Notes under the pieces: model-generated | The model's database searches: none | What the model saw: only the letters and a program-made list of their open reading frames with translations | Told to the model about the DNA's origin: nothing | Shown here: piece by piece, positions 35,973-45,717 of the stretch | Position numbering within the stretch: the stretch's first letter is position 1 | Layout: the number at the start of each line of letters is the position of its first letter | Program-made: the position numbers and the translations under genes | Origin: Paenibacillus barcinonensis | GTDB lineage: Bacteria > Bacillota > Bacilli > Paenibacillales > Paenibacillaceae | Reading direction: 5' to 3' | NCBI RefSeq assembly: GCF_003217495.1 | Contig: NZ_QJSW01000005.1 | Span: forward strand, 248,001 to 312,000 | Length of the DNA: 64,000 nt

Positions 35973-38045
35973 CTATTCCACCTTGAAGTGACTCAATTCG
36001 TCCCGTAGCTTGGCAGACAGCTGATTCAACTCATCGGAAAGATCAGCCACCTGCTTAATGCTATCGAGCTGTTCCTGTGTACTTGCACTGACCTCTTCTG
36101 TTGAAGCAGAATTCTCCTCGGTGGTTGAGGAGATAATCTCCAGAGCCTGAAAAATTTCGTCCTTGTGCTGATGCACAGTGGTTGTACTGTTTGTGATCTG
36201 TTTCATGCGGAGCTGGAGCTCTTTCAGGTCCTTGTTAATGGTGTAGAATACTTGCTGGGTATTCTCCACGGACTTGGCGTTCTCTTCCGCAATTTTCAGA
36301 CCGCGCATGGTGTGTTCAACTGATAGAGAGGTTTTCTCTTCAATAACATTGACCTTCTTGTTAATTTCCTCTGTCGCCAGTGCAGTCTGTTCAGCCAGCT
36401 TACGAACCTCTTCCGCTACAACGGCGAATCCTCTGCCATGCTCTCCAGCACGTGCGGCCTCAATGGAAGCATTGAGGGCAAGCAGATTGGTTTGTGAGGC
36501 GATTTGTTTCACTGTATCCACAAAGCTGGATATTTCATTCCGGCTGAGATCAATCTCCTGAATTATAGAGGAGACCGCCTGAGTTGAGGCATTGTTTTCA
36601 TCGGACCATTTGGATAATTGCTCTACGACGGCAAGCCCATGACCGCTCTGATCGGCAGAGGTCTGTACCATAGCTCCCATAGCCTGTGCATCCGCAGCAA
36701 TCTCATCAATCTGGTTCGATAATGAGCCCGTTTTGCGTAAAATATTTTCGGTTTCAATGGATTGATAGTTGGTTGCGTTGGCAATTTCATTAATCGCCGT
36801 GGATGTATCATTCATCGTCACTGCGGTTCTTGAAGATATGGCTTGCAGGTCATTGGATGATTGATTGAGAATTTGCGCTGAATTGCCCACGATTTGCAGC
36901 ATACCCTGAATTTTATGCACCATAGTGTTCAATCCTTCGGCAATCTGTCCAATCTCATTCGTGGACTTGATATCCAGTTTAACCGTCAGATCACCTTGCT
37001 CAATCTGTTTGATCTTGCCCAGTAACTGCGGTATCGTGCGCAGCTGACGACGAAGGGTGATATTGCTAATAATTACAAGTAACAATGTAGCCACAATAAA
37101 TCCTCCGACAGTAAAGGAGGTAAACTTGCCAAGCTCATCCAAAACCTCTTTTTCTGCAATGGTCAAGCCTACTGACCATCCGGTATCTTTGCTGGTCGCA
37201 TAGCCGATGTAACGATGTTCCCCATTGTCATTCATCAAGGTTACGCCCGATTCTCCAGCGATCATCTTTTTACCTATTTCGGCCATATCGCCTTGACTAT
37301 TCACAATGTTCTCCTTCAGCACCTTGCTCTCATCCGGGTGGTACAGAATTTCTCCGCTCCTGGAGAGCAAAATGGAATAACCCGTACTGCCCAACGAATA
37401 ACTTTTCATGATATTCGGAATATCTTTAAATGCAATGTCGGCAGCTACAAAACCAATCATATTGTTGTTCTCATCCTTGATTGGATAGAAAATCCCCATA
37501 AGCACACTACCCGCTGCAACGTCGATGTAGGGATCTGAATAATAAAGTCCATCTGCAGCTTTGACCGGCTGGTAGTATGGGCGAGCCTGAATATCAAAGT
37601 CAGGTGCAGAGACAACGCCGTCATTTTGAATCCAGAAGCCTTTTCCATCCATCCCCGCAACCCATGCATCGGCAAAAGAAGGCTCGGCTGCCACAATAGC
37701 GGCGAGTGTTTCCTTGGTTTCCTCAGCATAAGTGGATGTGGATGCTTCTGCTGCTGATTTTGTTGTTTCTATGTATTGCTTGAACAGTTTGTTCGTAGAC
37801 ATTTGCTTGACCAATGCGCCTTTTTCTTTGAACAGTGCATCGAATTCACTGACGATGGCTTGTGTTTTGGTCTGAAGCATAGATTCTTGCTGTTGAACCA
37901 TAATGTTTTTTGTACTGGTGAACACAAATGTGCCAAGTACAGCGAACACAACGACAATGATGACTAACAACACAACGGACAGCGTATTAGCCATACTGGA
38001 TTTGCGTGTCCCCGTTTTTCCCCGTTTTTTGAAAATGTTTAACAT
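35973..38045 (-). CDS. Methyl-accepting chemotaxis protein with double-Cache sensor
   Basis: Chemoreceptor of 690 aa; GGGGAGAT lies upstream of ATG 38045. Topology: transmembrane helix (~20-42), large extracellular part (~45-310) with the dCache_1 pattern ([42 protein letters not shown]), second transmembrane helix (~312-335), HAMP and the methyl-accepting domain with the [20 protein letters not shown] tip. dCache domains usually bind amino acids, organic acids or other small nutrients. A GCCGACAT element sits 50 nt upstream, so it may share sigma-D control with the two other receptors. Confidence 0.93.
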   Translation of the reverse strand: MLNIFKKRGKTGTRKSSMANTLSVVLLVIIVVVFAVLGTFVFTSTKNIMVQQQESMLQTKTQAIVSEFDALFKEKGALVKQMSTNKLFKQYIETTKSAAEASTSTYAEETKETLAAIVAAEPSFADAWVAGMDGKGFWIQNDGVVSAPDFDIQARPYYQPVKAADGLYYSDPYIDVAAGSVLMGIFYPIKDENNNMIGFVAADIAFKDIPNIMKSYSLGSTGYSILLSRSGEILYHPDESKVLKENIVNSQGDMAEIGKKMIAGESGVTLMNDNGEHRYIGYATSKDTGWSVGLTIAEKEVLDELGKFTSFTVGGFIVATLLLVIISNITLRRQLRTIPQLLGKIKQIEQGDLTVKLDIKSTNEIGQIAEGLNTMVHKIQGMLQIVGNSAQILNQSSNDLQAISSRTAVTMNDTSTAINEIANATNYQSIETENILRKTGSLSNQIDEIAADAQAMGAMVQTSADQSGHGLAVVEQLSKWSDENNASTQAVSSIIQEIDLSRNEISSFVDTVKQIASQTNLLALNASIEAARAGEHGRGFAVVAEEVRKLAEQTALATEEINKKVNVIEEKTSLSVEHTMRGLKIAEENAKSVENTQQVFYTINKDLKELQLRMKQITNSTTTVHQHKDEIFQALEIISSTTEENSASTEEVSASTQEQLDSIKQVADLSDELNQLSAKLRDELSHFKVE

Positions 38046-38095
38046 GTTCCATCTCCCCAGATGTTTAATTAAGAAGTGCTAAACTCCTGAGTTAT

Positions 38096-38103
38096 ATGTC
38101 GGC
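38096..38103 (-). promoter_or_regulatory. Possible sigma-D -10 element of the dCache chemoreceptor
   Basis: GCCGACAT on the minus strand differs by one base from the GCCGATAT elements of the other two chemoreceptor promoters. A CATAATT stretch lies at the -35 distance. Confidence 0.4.
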
Positions 38104-38258
38104 ATATGGTATAGAATTATGTATATTTTCATTACATCAAAATGTTTTAATTAAATTTTGATGTAATTTGGAGGATCGTTCCTTCAATGCATTTTGTTTA
38201 TAATGGAATAAAGTGATGGAGTCTGATTGAGATATAAGTGGAGACAGGAGGAAGAAAG

Positions 38259-39293
38259 ATGAAGATGACCCAGCTTTGGCATGCTTCCATGCAAGGCATG
38301 CCCTGGAATGAAGAGAAGATGAATCAGGCCGTTCAGCATTTGCGGCGCAGGGCGACGGTTCATTTTCGCGTCGGTGTGGATACGGTTGAGGATCTGGCCC
38401 ATTTGGATGCGAAGGTTTTCTCGGTCAGACCCGATCTCATTCTTCACATCTCTAATGCAGATGTCAAAGCAAAGTACGAATCCAGTTTCCTCGGACGATT
38501 GGCGCAGCTGAAACATGTATCTGCTTTACAGCTGCATGTTTCCCAGAAGCAGGATTTTACTATTTTAGGTACAATGAGTCAGATGCATTTTCTAATCATA
38601 AGCTCCCCTGCCAAGGAAACGGATTTGAGTTTTATTGAACATTTCACACAGTTAACGTATCTTGAGCTGCATGGGAAATTTGAAAGCAAGACCTCGATTG
38701 AGAAATGTAAGTCTCTGGAGACGCTTATCCTGAACTGCCCAGTCGATTGTCTTGATGTATTAGCAGCGCTTCCGAGGCTTCAATATTTGTCTCTTGATAA
38801 CTGTGAGTTGAGAAGCGAACTGGAGATATTGGCACCGTCATCCATCCGTATACTCAAGCTTAGCTCCGTGCGAAAACTGACAAGTATCCATGGACTGGAA
38901 CGTATGCATGGCCTGGAATTCCTGCATTTATCCTTGTCCAAGCTGGAGCAATTATGTGATTTCTCGCAAATGCCCCGGCTCAGACAGCTTGAGCTGAGTT
39001 ATATGAAATCGCTTCGGAATCTGGAGTATTTGTGGACGGCCACAGCTCTTGAAGTGCTGGAGCTGAAGGAGATCAATACTGCACTCAAAGCAGAATCATT
39101 CGTCCGGCTGTCCGAGCTTGAGCGGCTGCGTCAGATTGATTTTCGCTTCATCGATTTTAATAAAGGACGCATCGCTGCTATGCGTGAACAGCTCATACGG
39201 CAAGGGAAGTCACACATCCTGTATGAGCATATTCCTGAACAAGCTCAAGTACAATCCATGGCGATCGAGCATATATCCCGATACTTGACATAG
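38259..39293 (+). CDS. Leucine-rich-repeat protein
   Basis: Cytoplasmic protein of 344 aa starting at ATG 38259, 7 nt after GGAGG. After an N-terminal ~95 residues it has regular leucine-rich repeats of about 20-23 residues (LTYLELHGKF, LETLILNCPV, LQYLSLDNCEL, IRILKLSSVRKL, LEFLHLSLSKL, LRQLELSYMKS). There is no signal peptide or anchor, so it probably acts inside the cell as a binding scaffold. No specific function is recognised. It is divergent from the dCache chemoreceptor. Confidence 0.8.
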   Translation: MKMTQLWHASMQGMPWNEEKMNQAVQHLRRRATVHFRVGVDTVEDLAHLDAKVFSVRPDLILHISNADVKAKYESSFLGRLAQLKHVSALQLHVSQKQDFTILGTMSQMHFLIISSPAKETDLSFIEHFTQLTYLELHGKFESKTSIEKCKSLETLILNCPVDCLDVLAALPRLQYLSLDNCELRSELEILAPSSIRILKLSSVRKLTSIHGLERMHGLEFLHLSLSKLEQLCDFSQMPRLRQLELSYMKSLRNLEYLWTATALEVLELKEINTALKAESFVRLSELERLRQIDFRFIDFNKGRIAAMREQLIRQGKSHILYEHIPEQAQVQSMAIEHISRYLT

Positions 39294-39439
39294 AGAATAA
39301 TGCGAAGGGAATAGCGATCAGATTAGAATGTAGTCGAATCGAATGCGAAGTCGTATCCCTAATCCATTCCAGGTGTATCTAATCGAATCCAAGACAACCC
39401 AATACACAATCCAGTGAGCAGATACAAATGCTGCCAGGC

Positions 39440-39474
39440 GGATAAAGGGAGCAGCTTGGAATCAGCCTGCTGCC
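39440..39474 (-). terminator. Likely terminator of the SDR gene
   Basis: GCAGCAGGC and GCTGCTCCC pair imperfectly on the minus strand, followed by TTTATCC. Confidence 0.4.
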
Positions 39475-40194
39475 TTACGTGTTCAGATCGGTAAGCGCAG
39501 GCACGTTAATCTCCTTGACACAGGCTGCGTTGGACAGGCTGACAATACACTGCACGATGGATACGATGTCCTGAAGAGGGATGCGTGTGCCGCCGTACTC
39601 GGATAATGCGCGTTCTGGACCTGCGTCATACGGAATTTCTGCTGCCAGTTCTCCTGGATTAATGCAGGTTACCGCGATGCGATCCTGCCTTGTATGTTCC
39701 CGCAAAGCCTCTGTAATACCCCGTAATGCAAACTTGGAGGCGACAAAAGAAACCTGTGTACTGCCCGCATTGCTTAAACCGGCGGTTGAGCCAATAACAA
39801 TAATTTTGCCTGCCGCCGATAGCCGCAATTGAGGCAGTAGTGCCTGTATACATACAATGGTGGACGTTACATTGACATGAATCAGCTGTTGAATATCGGC
39901 AGGGTCATCCTGATCAAAGGTATAATGCTCCTCGAAGCCTTCCTTTTCCCAGATGCCCACGTTATAAATAAGCACATCCAGTGTTTCGCCGCGTAGCTGT
40001 TCTGCAATGTGTTTGCCCGCCTGAAGCTCGGATAGATCCGCCTGAATCCATATACGCTGCACTCCATCGTTCAGCTTTAGGCTTTCCGGCTGGCTACGAG
40101 ATACAACCCATACTTTATCACCAGCCTGCGGCAATCCTCTGACAAATGCATCACCTAGTCCTTTACTGGCCCCAAACACAATGAAATTTTTCAT
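39475..40194 (-). CDS. Short-chain dehydrogenase/reductase-like protein with catalytic Tyr replaced by Phe
   Basis: Rossmann-fold protein of 239 aa starting at ATG 40194, with GGGGGATC upstream. The cofactor motif GASKGLG (8-14), the NVG strand motif (LIYNVG) and the active-site Ser136 region (IGSTAG) are present. The position of the catalytic Tyr in YxxxK is Phe150, with Lys154 kept (FVASK). The codon is clearly TTT. Without the Tyr hydroxyl the usual proton relay is absent, so it may be inactive, use another residue, or act as a binding protein. It is monocistronic. Confidence 0.85.
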   Translation of the reverse strand: MKNFIVFGASKGLGDAFVRGLPQAGDKVWVVSRSQPESLKLNDGVQRIWIQADLSELQAGKHIAEQLRGETLDVLIYNVGIWEKEGFEEHYTFDQDDPADIQQLIHVNVTSTIVCIQALLPQLRLSAAGKIIVIGSTAGLSNAGSTQVSFVASKFALRGITEALREHTRQDRIAVTCINPGELAAEIPYDAGPERALSEYGGTRIPLQDIVSIVQCIVSLSNAACVKEINVPALTDLNT

Positions 40195-40387
40195 CCTTGA
40201 AGATCCCCCTTATGTGACCGTGTGTACCAACACGGTTATTAATATGGCATTACCATAAAGCTTACTATAAAGGAGTTGTATGGAACATGAAGGTTGAATG
40301 AGAGATGTTTCATGTTTCGGAAAGAAATTGACCAAAGTGCGAAAGGATACATTCGATATATCAGGCAGTTCAGAAAATGAGAATCAA

Positions 40388-40433
40388 AAACCAAAACCAA
40401 AATGACCTGGCTTCACGGTAAGTGAAGTCCAGG
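40388..40433 (-). terminator. Terminator of the GH43 operon
   Basis: On the minus strand CCTGGACTTCAC pairs with GTGAAGCCAGG around a short loop, followed by a T-rich tail. Confidence 0.7.
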
Positions 40434-40486
40434 CCATCCGAATGTAATTACGTACAGCGTAACTTTAATTAAAGGCTGGCTGAAGG

Positions 40487-42052
40487 TTACTCCATACGGA
40501 AAAAGTCGAAGTCGGCGTACCCTCCGGTAGACTTGGTCGCATAGTTAAACAATGCAAACCGATAGCCCATAAAGTGCGGTAACGTGTACGACATTTGTAG
40601 TGTGTTGCCAATGGTAGTCCAGCTGGTACCATTCAGACTGTAGGCAAAATACGCCTTATCCGTTTGATTCGTAAAATCACAGATGACTCGCAGATAGACC
40701 CTGTTTTGATTCAAAGGTACATTTGCGACTTCAGTCATTGTGCCGGAGCTGGCATTGACCATGACGATGGCTTTGGTATTGCCGTTCATTTTCACACCGA
40801 CAAAACCGTATTTGGCCTGAAATGCTGCCAGTCCCGCATAGTCGCCATCCTTCATGCCCGCTGTTTCGAGTGCGGTAACGCCAGTGCTTTTGGGTCCAAT
40901 AGCTCGCTGTGTCAGCGTATTGCGTGCTTCCATAATATTTTTGCTGAGCTTGCCTGTTGTTAAACGCAAGAAGTCAGGGCGTTGACTCAAGGACCATTTG
41001 CTGGCATCCGAATTGTGATTCCACTGCCAAAATTTCGAGAGACCAGAATTGCCAGAAGCGGTATTAAATTCATCCGAGCCGTAAATGTTGGTCGTTGGCT
41101 GTCCTTCAATTGGCAAGTTAATGGTCATTGGAACCTTGCCGTTAACCCCGAATACAGGCCAGTTGTCAGACCAGGTCACTGGAACCAGATAAGGAATTCG
41201 CCCGACGGCTCCACTGTCACGGAACAGCATGCCATACCAGGCCCCGGAGGCCGTATCTACGATGCCGCCCTGGGCAATACCGGAATCTCTTAACACAACT
41301 TTTCCAGTGTAGGGTCCTGTCAACGTATTTGCGCGATAAGCAAGCTGTATGCGTCCATCACCCGCAGGCCAGGCGATGAGGAATACGTAATACATTCCGT
41401 TAATCTTCTGGATATGTGCCCCTTCTGCCTTCACGATCATATTGGAGCCAGCGATACTGCTGGCATTCGAGATCAGGACCTGATTCAATCCCCCGGATTT
41501 AACGGCCTTCGCATCAGGAGTTAATTCAACGATACTGATGTTATCACTGCCATGTACAAGAAAGGTGCGGTTTCCATCGAAAAGCAGGGACGGATCATGA
41601 TAATAGCTGTTTAATGTATATGGCGTCCACGGTCCGGTTTCAATATTGCTCGTCTGGTAGATGTAGGTCCTGCCCGTAGAAAGTGAGCCGAAGGCTACAT
41701 AATAGGTGCCGTTGTTGTAGCGAAGGCTGCTGGCCCAGGAGCCACGTCCATACTCATTTTGACCATTATTCAGATTCTGCACATCGCCGTTGCCGAGTGT
41801 GGTATAGACATAGTTCACAATACTCCAGTTGACCAGGTCGTAGGATTTCATGACAGGTACGCCTGGATTCATATGCATGGTGGTGCTGGTCATGTAAAAG
41901 GCGTTGCCTACACGAATGACGTCACTGTCCGGCACGTCTGCATAAAGCACCGGATTGTTAAAGGTAGCCGCATAGGCGGACTGCTGGGTAAGGGGCAGTG
42001 TTGTCAAAAGCAAGGGAATTGTGAGCAGCAGGACTCCGATTTTTTTCCACAT
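40487..42052 (-). CDS. Secreted GH43 glycoside hydrolase (beta-xylosidase/arabinofuranosidase type)
   Basis: Exported five-bladed propeller enzyme of 521 aa. ATG 42052 follows AGGGAGG; a signal peptide ends at AYAA. The GH43 catalytic set is visible: base Asp in VLYADVPDSDVIRVG, pKa-modulating Asp in YHDPSLLFDG, acid Glu in KAEGAHIQKINGMYYV. The C-terminal ~190 residues form the beta-sandwich (FWQWNHNSDASKW, GYRFALFNYATKS) typical of GH43 beta-xylosidase subfamilies. It should release xylose or arabinose from xylo-oligosaccharides. It is the second gene of an operon with the XynD-type enzyme (37 nt gap). Confidence 0.9.
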   Translation of the reverse strand: MWKKIGVLLLTIPLLLTTLPLTQQSAYAATFNNPVLYADVPDSDVIRVGNAFYMTSTTMHMNPGVPVMKSYDLVNWSIVNYVYTTLGNGDVQNLNNGQNEYGRGSWASSLRYNNGTYYVAFGSLSTGRTYIYQTSNIETGPWTPYTLNSYYHDPSLLFDGNRTFLVHGSDNISIVELTPDAKAVKSGGLNQVLISNASSIAGSNMIVKAEGAHIQKINGMYYVFLIAWPAGDGRIQLAYRANTLTGPYTGKVVLRDSGIAQGGIVDTASGAWYGMLFRDSGAVGRIPYLVPVTWSDNWPVFGVNGKVPMTINLPIEGQPTTNIYGSDEFNTASGNSGLSKFWQWNHNSDASKWSLSQRPDFLRLTTGKLSKNIMEARNTLTQRAIGPKSTGVTALETAGMKDGDYAGLAAFQAKYGFVGVKMNGNTKAIVMVNASSGTMTEVANVPLNQNRVYLRVICDFTNQTDKAYFAYSLNGTSWTTIGNTLQMSYTLPHFMGYRFALFNYATKSTGGYADFDFFRME

Positions 42053-42089
42053 AACAATGCCTCCCTGGAATGTCATCAATGAAGATCAG

Positions 42090-44027
42090 TTAAGAGATTT
42101 CAAGGTAATCAATGTACGCATCCCAGGTGCCGTTATCTGTCGTTACAACAAGTTTTACTTCCTGATCTCCCGTTGCATGTGTAATGTTTGTCAGCGTCTG
42201 CACCGTTGGTTGTGTTCCAGTAAAGTAGAATGAACCTGCGGTTACACCACCGATTACCAGATCAACACGGGCTGTACTGTTGTTGTTGGAAGCACCCCGA
42301 AGAGAGAATTGATGTGTTGGAAAAGCAAAGTATTGATTGTAGGCTGCATAGTCATCGTTTGCATACAATGCGACTCCATTAAAAGGAGAGCTGATCACAC
42401 CAGCATATGGGCCGCCGACGGTCATGTTTTCCGCCTCATATCGTGTCACGGAAGGGTTAGGATTTGGGTTTGGATTAGGATTAGGATTTCCTCCTGAACC
42501 GGAGGTGAACTGCCAATAGTCCAGATTGAACAGGTTTCCGTTACCTGATCCTGTAAACACAAGGTACAGATTGTGAATGCCGGTAGTATTGTTAACGTTG
42601 GTCTCCAGTTCACGCCAGGTCTGGGCTCCACCCGTAGAAGTTACATTAAGTGTACCAATCAGGGTGCCTGTAGGACTGCCAAGTCGGAGTTCAATGCTGC
42701 CATTGCCGGTAGAAGCTACATTTGCTTTGAATTTGGATGCGCCCGTTGAACCAAAATCCACATTGCTTACGGCAACCCAGTCGCCGTTATGGATGTTAGT
42801 GACGTTCTGATTGGCTGTTGGTCCGCCGCTTGCTTGACTAGGCTGAGTATTAATCCCTGCCTGCCAAGCAATTGTTTCCGCTTCCACGCGAACATACGGA
42901 TTGAGGTTGGCCGTCTGTGGCACGCCAGTCATGTTGCCTTGTACCTCTTGAATCGTGCCATCTGCATTATGGGTTAGCCTGTTGATGTGTGTGGAACGAT
43001 ACCCTTTTCCATCCCCCAGAAAAGCTTTGCTTACCGTTTGCGCATGATATGCGACATACCATTGATTGTTAAACTGGAATACGGCATGATGGTTGTTGCC
43101 GCCTACGCCGAAGAAGGTACCCGGATTTTTGAGGAAATGACCTTTGTACGTGAACGGCCCCATCGGACTGTCACTTACCATATATCCGATTTCACCTTTG
43201 GGATACGCTGCCGGGTGATTTCCCGCAAAATTGATGCAATACGAATAGTAGTATTTGCCATTGTATTTATGGATGCCGGAATCCTCAAACATATACGGGG
43301 CATCAATGGTTGTGGCGCTGCCGACTACACTGGTCATGTCGGCACCGAGACGAATGACTCGAGATGTTTTGGGATTGGCAATGGAAGCAGCATTGCTCTC
43401 GTTAGGAATGCCGCCCCCAGCATACAAGTAGGCCGAGCCATCGTCATCCACCAGTACAGCCGGATCGAAGAGCCAGGTTACGCCTGACATGCCAGGAGTT
43501 CCGTGAGTTACGAGTGCCCGTCCAATCGGATCAGACCAAGGGCCAATTGGGGAGTCTGCTGAGAGCACACCAATGCCTGCACCCGAGTTAGCAAAATACA
43601 GGAAAAACTTCTCTCTGCCGTTAACGGTTTTTTTGGCAATGGCTGGAGCCCAGGATTGACTTGCCCAACGAGCGATGCCTTGTCCGTTATTGGCATTATT
43701 AGCGCCAGCTACTGGAATATAACCGTGGTCCGTCCAGTTCACCATGTCAGCTGAAGAGATTACACTGATTCTACCGATAGTACCGTAGTTATTTTCTCTG
43801 ACGGAGCCATCATTGTTGTACAAATAAGTATCACCCGTCATATAGACATAGACCCGATTGTTATGCACGAGCACATAAGGGTCTGCTCCCAGCTTGTGAT
43901 CTACAAGCGGATTGGCATTAACAGGTGTTTTGGCAACAGCAGCATTGGCAGCATGGGTAGACTCCATCGGCATCATGACAAACACCAGTATGAGTGACAT
44001 CAGCAAAGCTAGTCGTTTACGAATCAT
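42090..44027 (-). CDS. xynD: Arabinoxylan arabinofuranohydrolase, GH43-CBM6-CBM36
   Basis: Secreted enzyme of 645 aa; GGAGGCGAG precedes ATG 44027 and a signal peptide ends near THAA. Domains: GH43 propeller (about 35-330; base Asp in LGADPYVLV, Asp in LFDPAVLVDDDG, acid Glu in MFEDSGIHKYNGKYYY), CBM6 (about 375-510), an Asn-Pro linker (six NP) and a C-terminal CBM36 (about 530-645; RYEAENMTVGGPYAG, NDDYAAY, WDAYIDYLEIS) of the Ca-dependent xylan-binding type first described in Paenibacillus polymyxa. It removes arabinose from substituted xylan and complements the GH10 xylanase. It is the first gene of its operon; a CRE lies 290 nt upstream. Confidence 0.95.
   Translation of the reverse strand: MIRKRLALLMSLILVFVMMPMESTHAANAAVAKTPVNANPLVDHKLGADPYVLVHNNRVYVYMTGDTYLYNNDGSVRENNYGTIGRISVISSADMVNWTDHGYIPVAGANNANNGQGIARWASQSWAPAIAKKTVNGREKFFLYFANSGAGIGVLSADSPIGPWSDPIGRALVTHGTPGMSGVTWLFDPAVLVDDDGSAYLYAGGGIPNESNAASIANPKTSRVIRLGADMTSVVGSATTIDAPYMFEDSGIHKYNGKYYYSYCINFAGNHPAAYPKGEIGYMVSDSPMGPFTYKGHFLKNPGTFFGVGGNNHHAVFQFNNQWYVAYHAQTVSKAFLGDGKGYRSTHINRLTHNADGTIQEVQGNMTGVPQTANLNPYVRVEAETIAWQAGINTQPSQASGGPTANQNVTNIHNGDWVAVSNVDFGSTGASKFKANVASTGNGSIELRLGSPTGTLIGTLNVTSTGGAQTWRELETNVNNTTGIHNLYLVFTGSGNGNLFNLDYWQFTSGSGGNPNPNPNPNPNPSVTRYEAENMTVGGPYAGVISSPFNGVALYANDDYAAYNQYFAFPTHQFSLRGASNNNSTARVDLVIGGVTAGSFYFTGTQPTVQTLTNITHATGDQEVKLVVTTDNGTWDAYIDYLEIS
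42453..42488 (-). repeat. Six-unit Asn-Pro linker repeat within xynD
   Basis: Six consecutive 6-nt units of AAYCCN type encode (NP)6 between CBM6 and CBM36. Such linkers vary in unit number between strains through slippage. Confidence 0.85.
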
Positions 44028-44626
44028 ACACTCGCCTCCATTGGATTAGGATGATAGTATCTTACAGATTGAATCAAAGAAGTTGCATTAAGCCGTTGTA
44101 ACGATCCAGAACGAAAAATGCTCTCCTTAGCGATGCCTCCTTTCTGAAAAAAGTTGGGCTGGTGCTCATGATGTAATCTATGGTTCAAGCTGGGTGACCT
44201 GCACGCGGTGTGAACTGGAGCATAGCGGCAGGCTGACAGCCATTACCCAAATGTTAGGTTAGGGCAGGGAGATATTGGAGCGTAAGTGATGTTAACTATA
44301 ATCTGCCCGGTTGTTATTTGTAATCGCTTTCAATAGAATGGTTTAGGAAAAGAGATGCTAGAGAAGTGAAGGGGGATTAATGTAATTATTTTTCATATTT
44401 TCTTTAAAATGTTTAATTCTTAGTTGACGATATCATATCATATTTTGAAAAGAATACAATCATTTTATAACAAAAAATGTAAAAAAGAGTAGAACGAACG
44501 GTTAGAATATATCATGCGGATTTATTTCCATTGTTTATCATTACATTCTAAAGTGTTAGAATTGGAATTGGTTAGATGATTATACTATAGATGTACAATA
44601 ATGATACATAAGAGCAGGTGAGGTAT
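44028..44626. other. Long divergent intergenic region between xynD and DJ-1/PfpI genes
   Basis: About 600 nt without a convincing gene. It becomes strongly AT-rich between 44380 and 44600. It holds the CRE at 44319-44332 and a TATACT-type -10 before the DJ-1 gene. I see no clear XylR-type operator. The xynD transcript may have a long 5' leader, because the CRE is ~290 nt from the start codon. Confidence 0.5.
44319..44332. promoter_or_regulatory. CcpA catabolite-responsive element (CRE) of the GH43 operon
   Basis: TGTAATCGCTTTCA fits the CRE consensus TGWNANCGNTNWCA at every position. It is expected to mediate glucose repression of the xynD operon. Confidence 0.75.
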
Positions 44627-45148
44627 ATGAATACACATGTCATCATTTACGATGGATATGTAAGCTTTGAAATTATGCTTGCGATGTACCTGATGAAAAC
44701 GAAAGGCCATATCATCACCGTGGGTATTTCTTCTGATCCGGTGAGGTCTTATGAAGGCCTGATGGTTACACCGCATCAATCCCTTGATGAGATTAGTGAT
44801 CGTGATATCGAAGCGTTCATTATTCCAGGTGGGGATATTAGCGCAATCCAGCAAAATGAAAGATTAGTTTCACTATTGAAAAGGTTGAACACAGATCATA
44901 AATATATTGGTGCGATATGTTCTGGAGTAGATTTATTGAAGCAGACAGGTCTTTTGGAAGGAAAGCGGTACACCAGTAATGATGCAGGTCACAGTGCAGC
45001 GTTCAAGGTGCATGACAACTTGATCACAGCGAAGGCAAACGGATACGTGGATTTTGCTATAGCTCTAGGACAAATGAGAGGCATCTATTCGGATGAAGCG
45101 GACTATGAAGAAACGATCCGTTTTTTCAAATATTTTGAGAATGCCTGA
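44627..45148 (+). CDS. DJ-1/PfpI family protein
   Basis: Cytoplasmic protein of 173 aa. I start at ATG 44627, 8 nt after AGCAGG; a GTG three codons earlier is possible. It shows the DJ-1/PfpI fold with IEAFIIPGGD and the nucleophile elbow AICSGVDLLKQTGLL with Cys98, followed by an AGHSAAFKV segment. Members include glyoxalases, chaperones, proteases and amidotransferase-like enzymes; the activity is not determined. It is divergent from xynD. Confidence 0.85.
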   Translation: MNTHVIIYDGYVSFEIMLAMYLMKTKGHIITVGISSDPVRSYEGLMVTPHQSLDEISDRDIEAFIIPGGDISAIQQNERLVSLLKRLNTDHKYIGAICSGVDLLKQTGLLEGKRYTSNDAGHSAAFKVHDNLITAKANGYVDFAIALGQMRGIYSDEADYEETIRFFKYFENA

Positions 45149-45717
45149 CCTGCACAAAAACATAATGGAGCAGAAGCCTGTTCAGTTAGCTGAAAAAAGC
45201 CTGGTGCTTGATGCCAGACTTTTAAGTGTTTTATGATATAGAGACTTAGATGCTCCCCATGAATGGTTATAACGATTTACCTTGGTTCGGAGAGCATCTC
45301 TATCGCATGCGATGCATGGTATGTAGCAAGGCTTCTGGCAAACTGCATGATATCATCTACTAAAATATGATTGGGTTCAAGCTCATTATGGATGAAGTAA
45401 TGACCTTGAAAGTAGTTGGAAGCAGGGCTGGGCGACTCAACATGTTTGAGTGCACCCAGCCTTTTTTAGCGCTTTACTCCTATGCTTTAATGCTTCCAGT
45501 GGTTTGGCAGAAACAGTGAAAACGACCAGTGTAAACTTTGTCGATCTGAAAGATCCTTCTTGGTTAGGATTCTGTGTAAGGATAAAGAAGTGAAAATTTC
45601 CAGTATGAGGACTGTACGTTCTGCACGGGTGCGTTTGCCTTGTTTCGTATATCACGCTTACTTCGGCGTAATATGAAAACGCCACTTGATGATATGTTTG
45701 GATATACTCGGTAGGAT
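45149..45717. other. Intergenic region with stem structure and strong terminator, no clear gene
   Basis: Holds a paired segment at 45238-45303 (AGATGCTC with GAGCATCT, flanked by ATAG/CTAT) and a strong plus-strand terminator at 45426-45467. The 45470-45717 part holds nothing I can support; an 82-codon minus-strand frame there has no ribosome binding site. Confidence 0.4.
45426..45467 (+). terminator. Strong plus-strand terminator
   Basis: GGCTGGG-CTCAA pairs with TTGAG-CCCAGCC, followed by TTTTTT. The nearest plus-strand gene (DJ-1) ends 280 nt upstream. Confidence 0.8.

Noticed and set aside
45437..45685. 82-codon minus-strand frame
   Set aside because: GTG start without ribosome binding site, overlaps a strong terminator, and has no recognisable motif.
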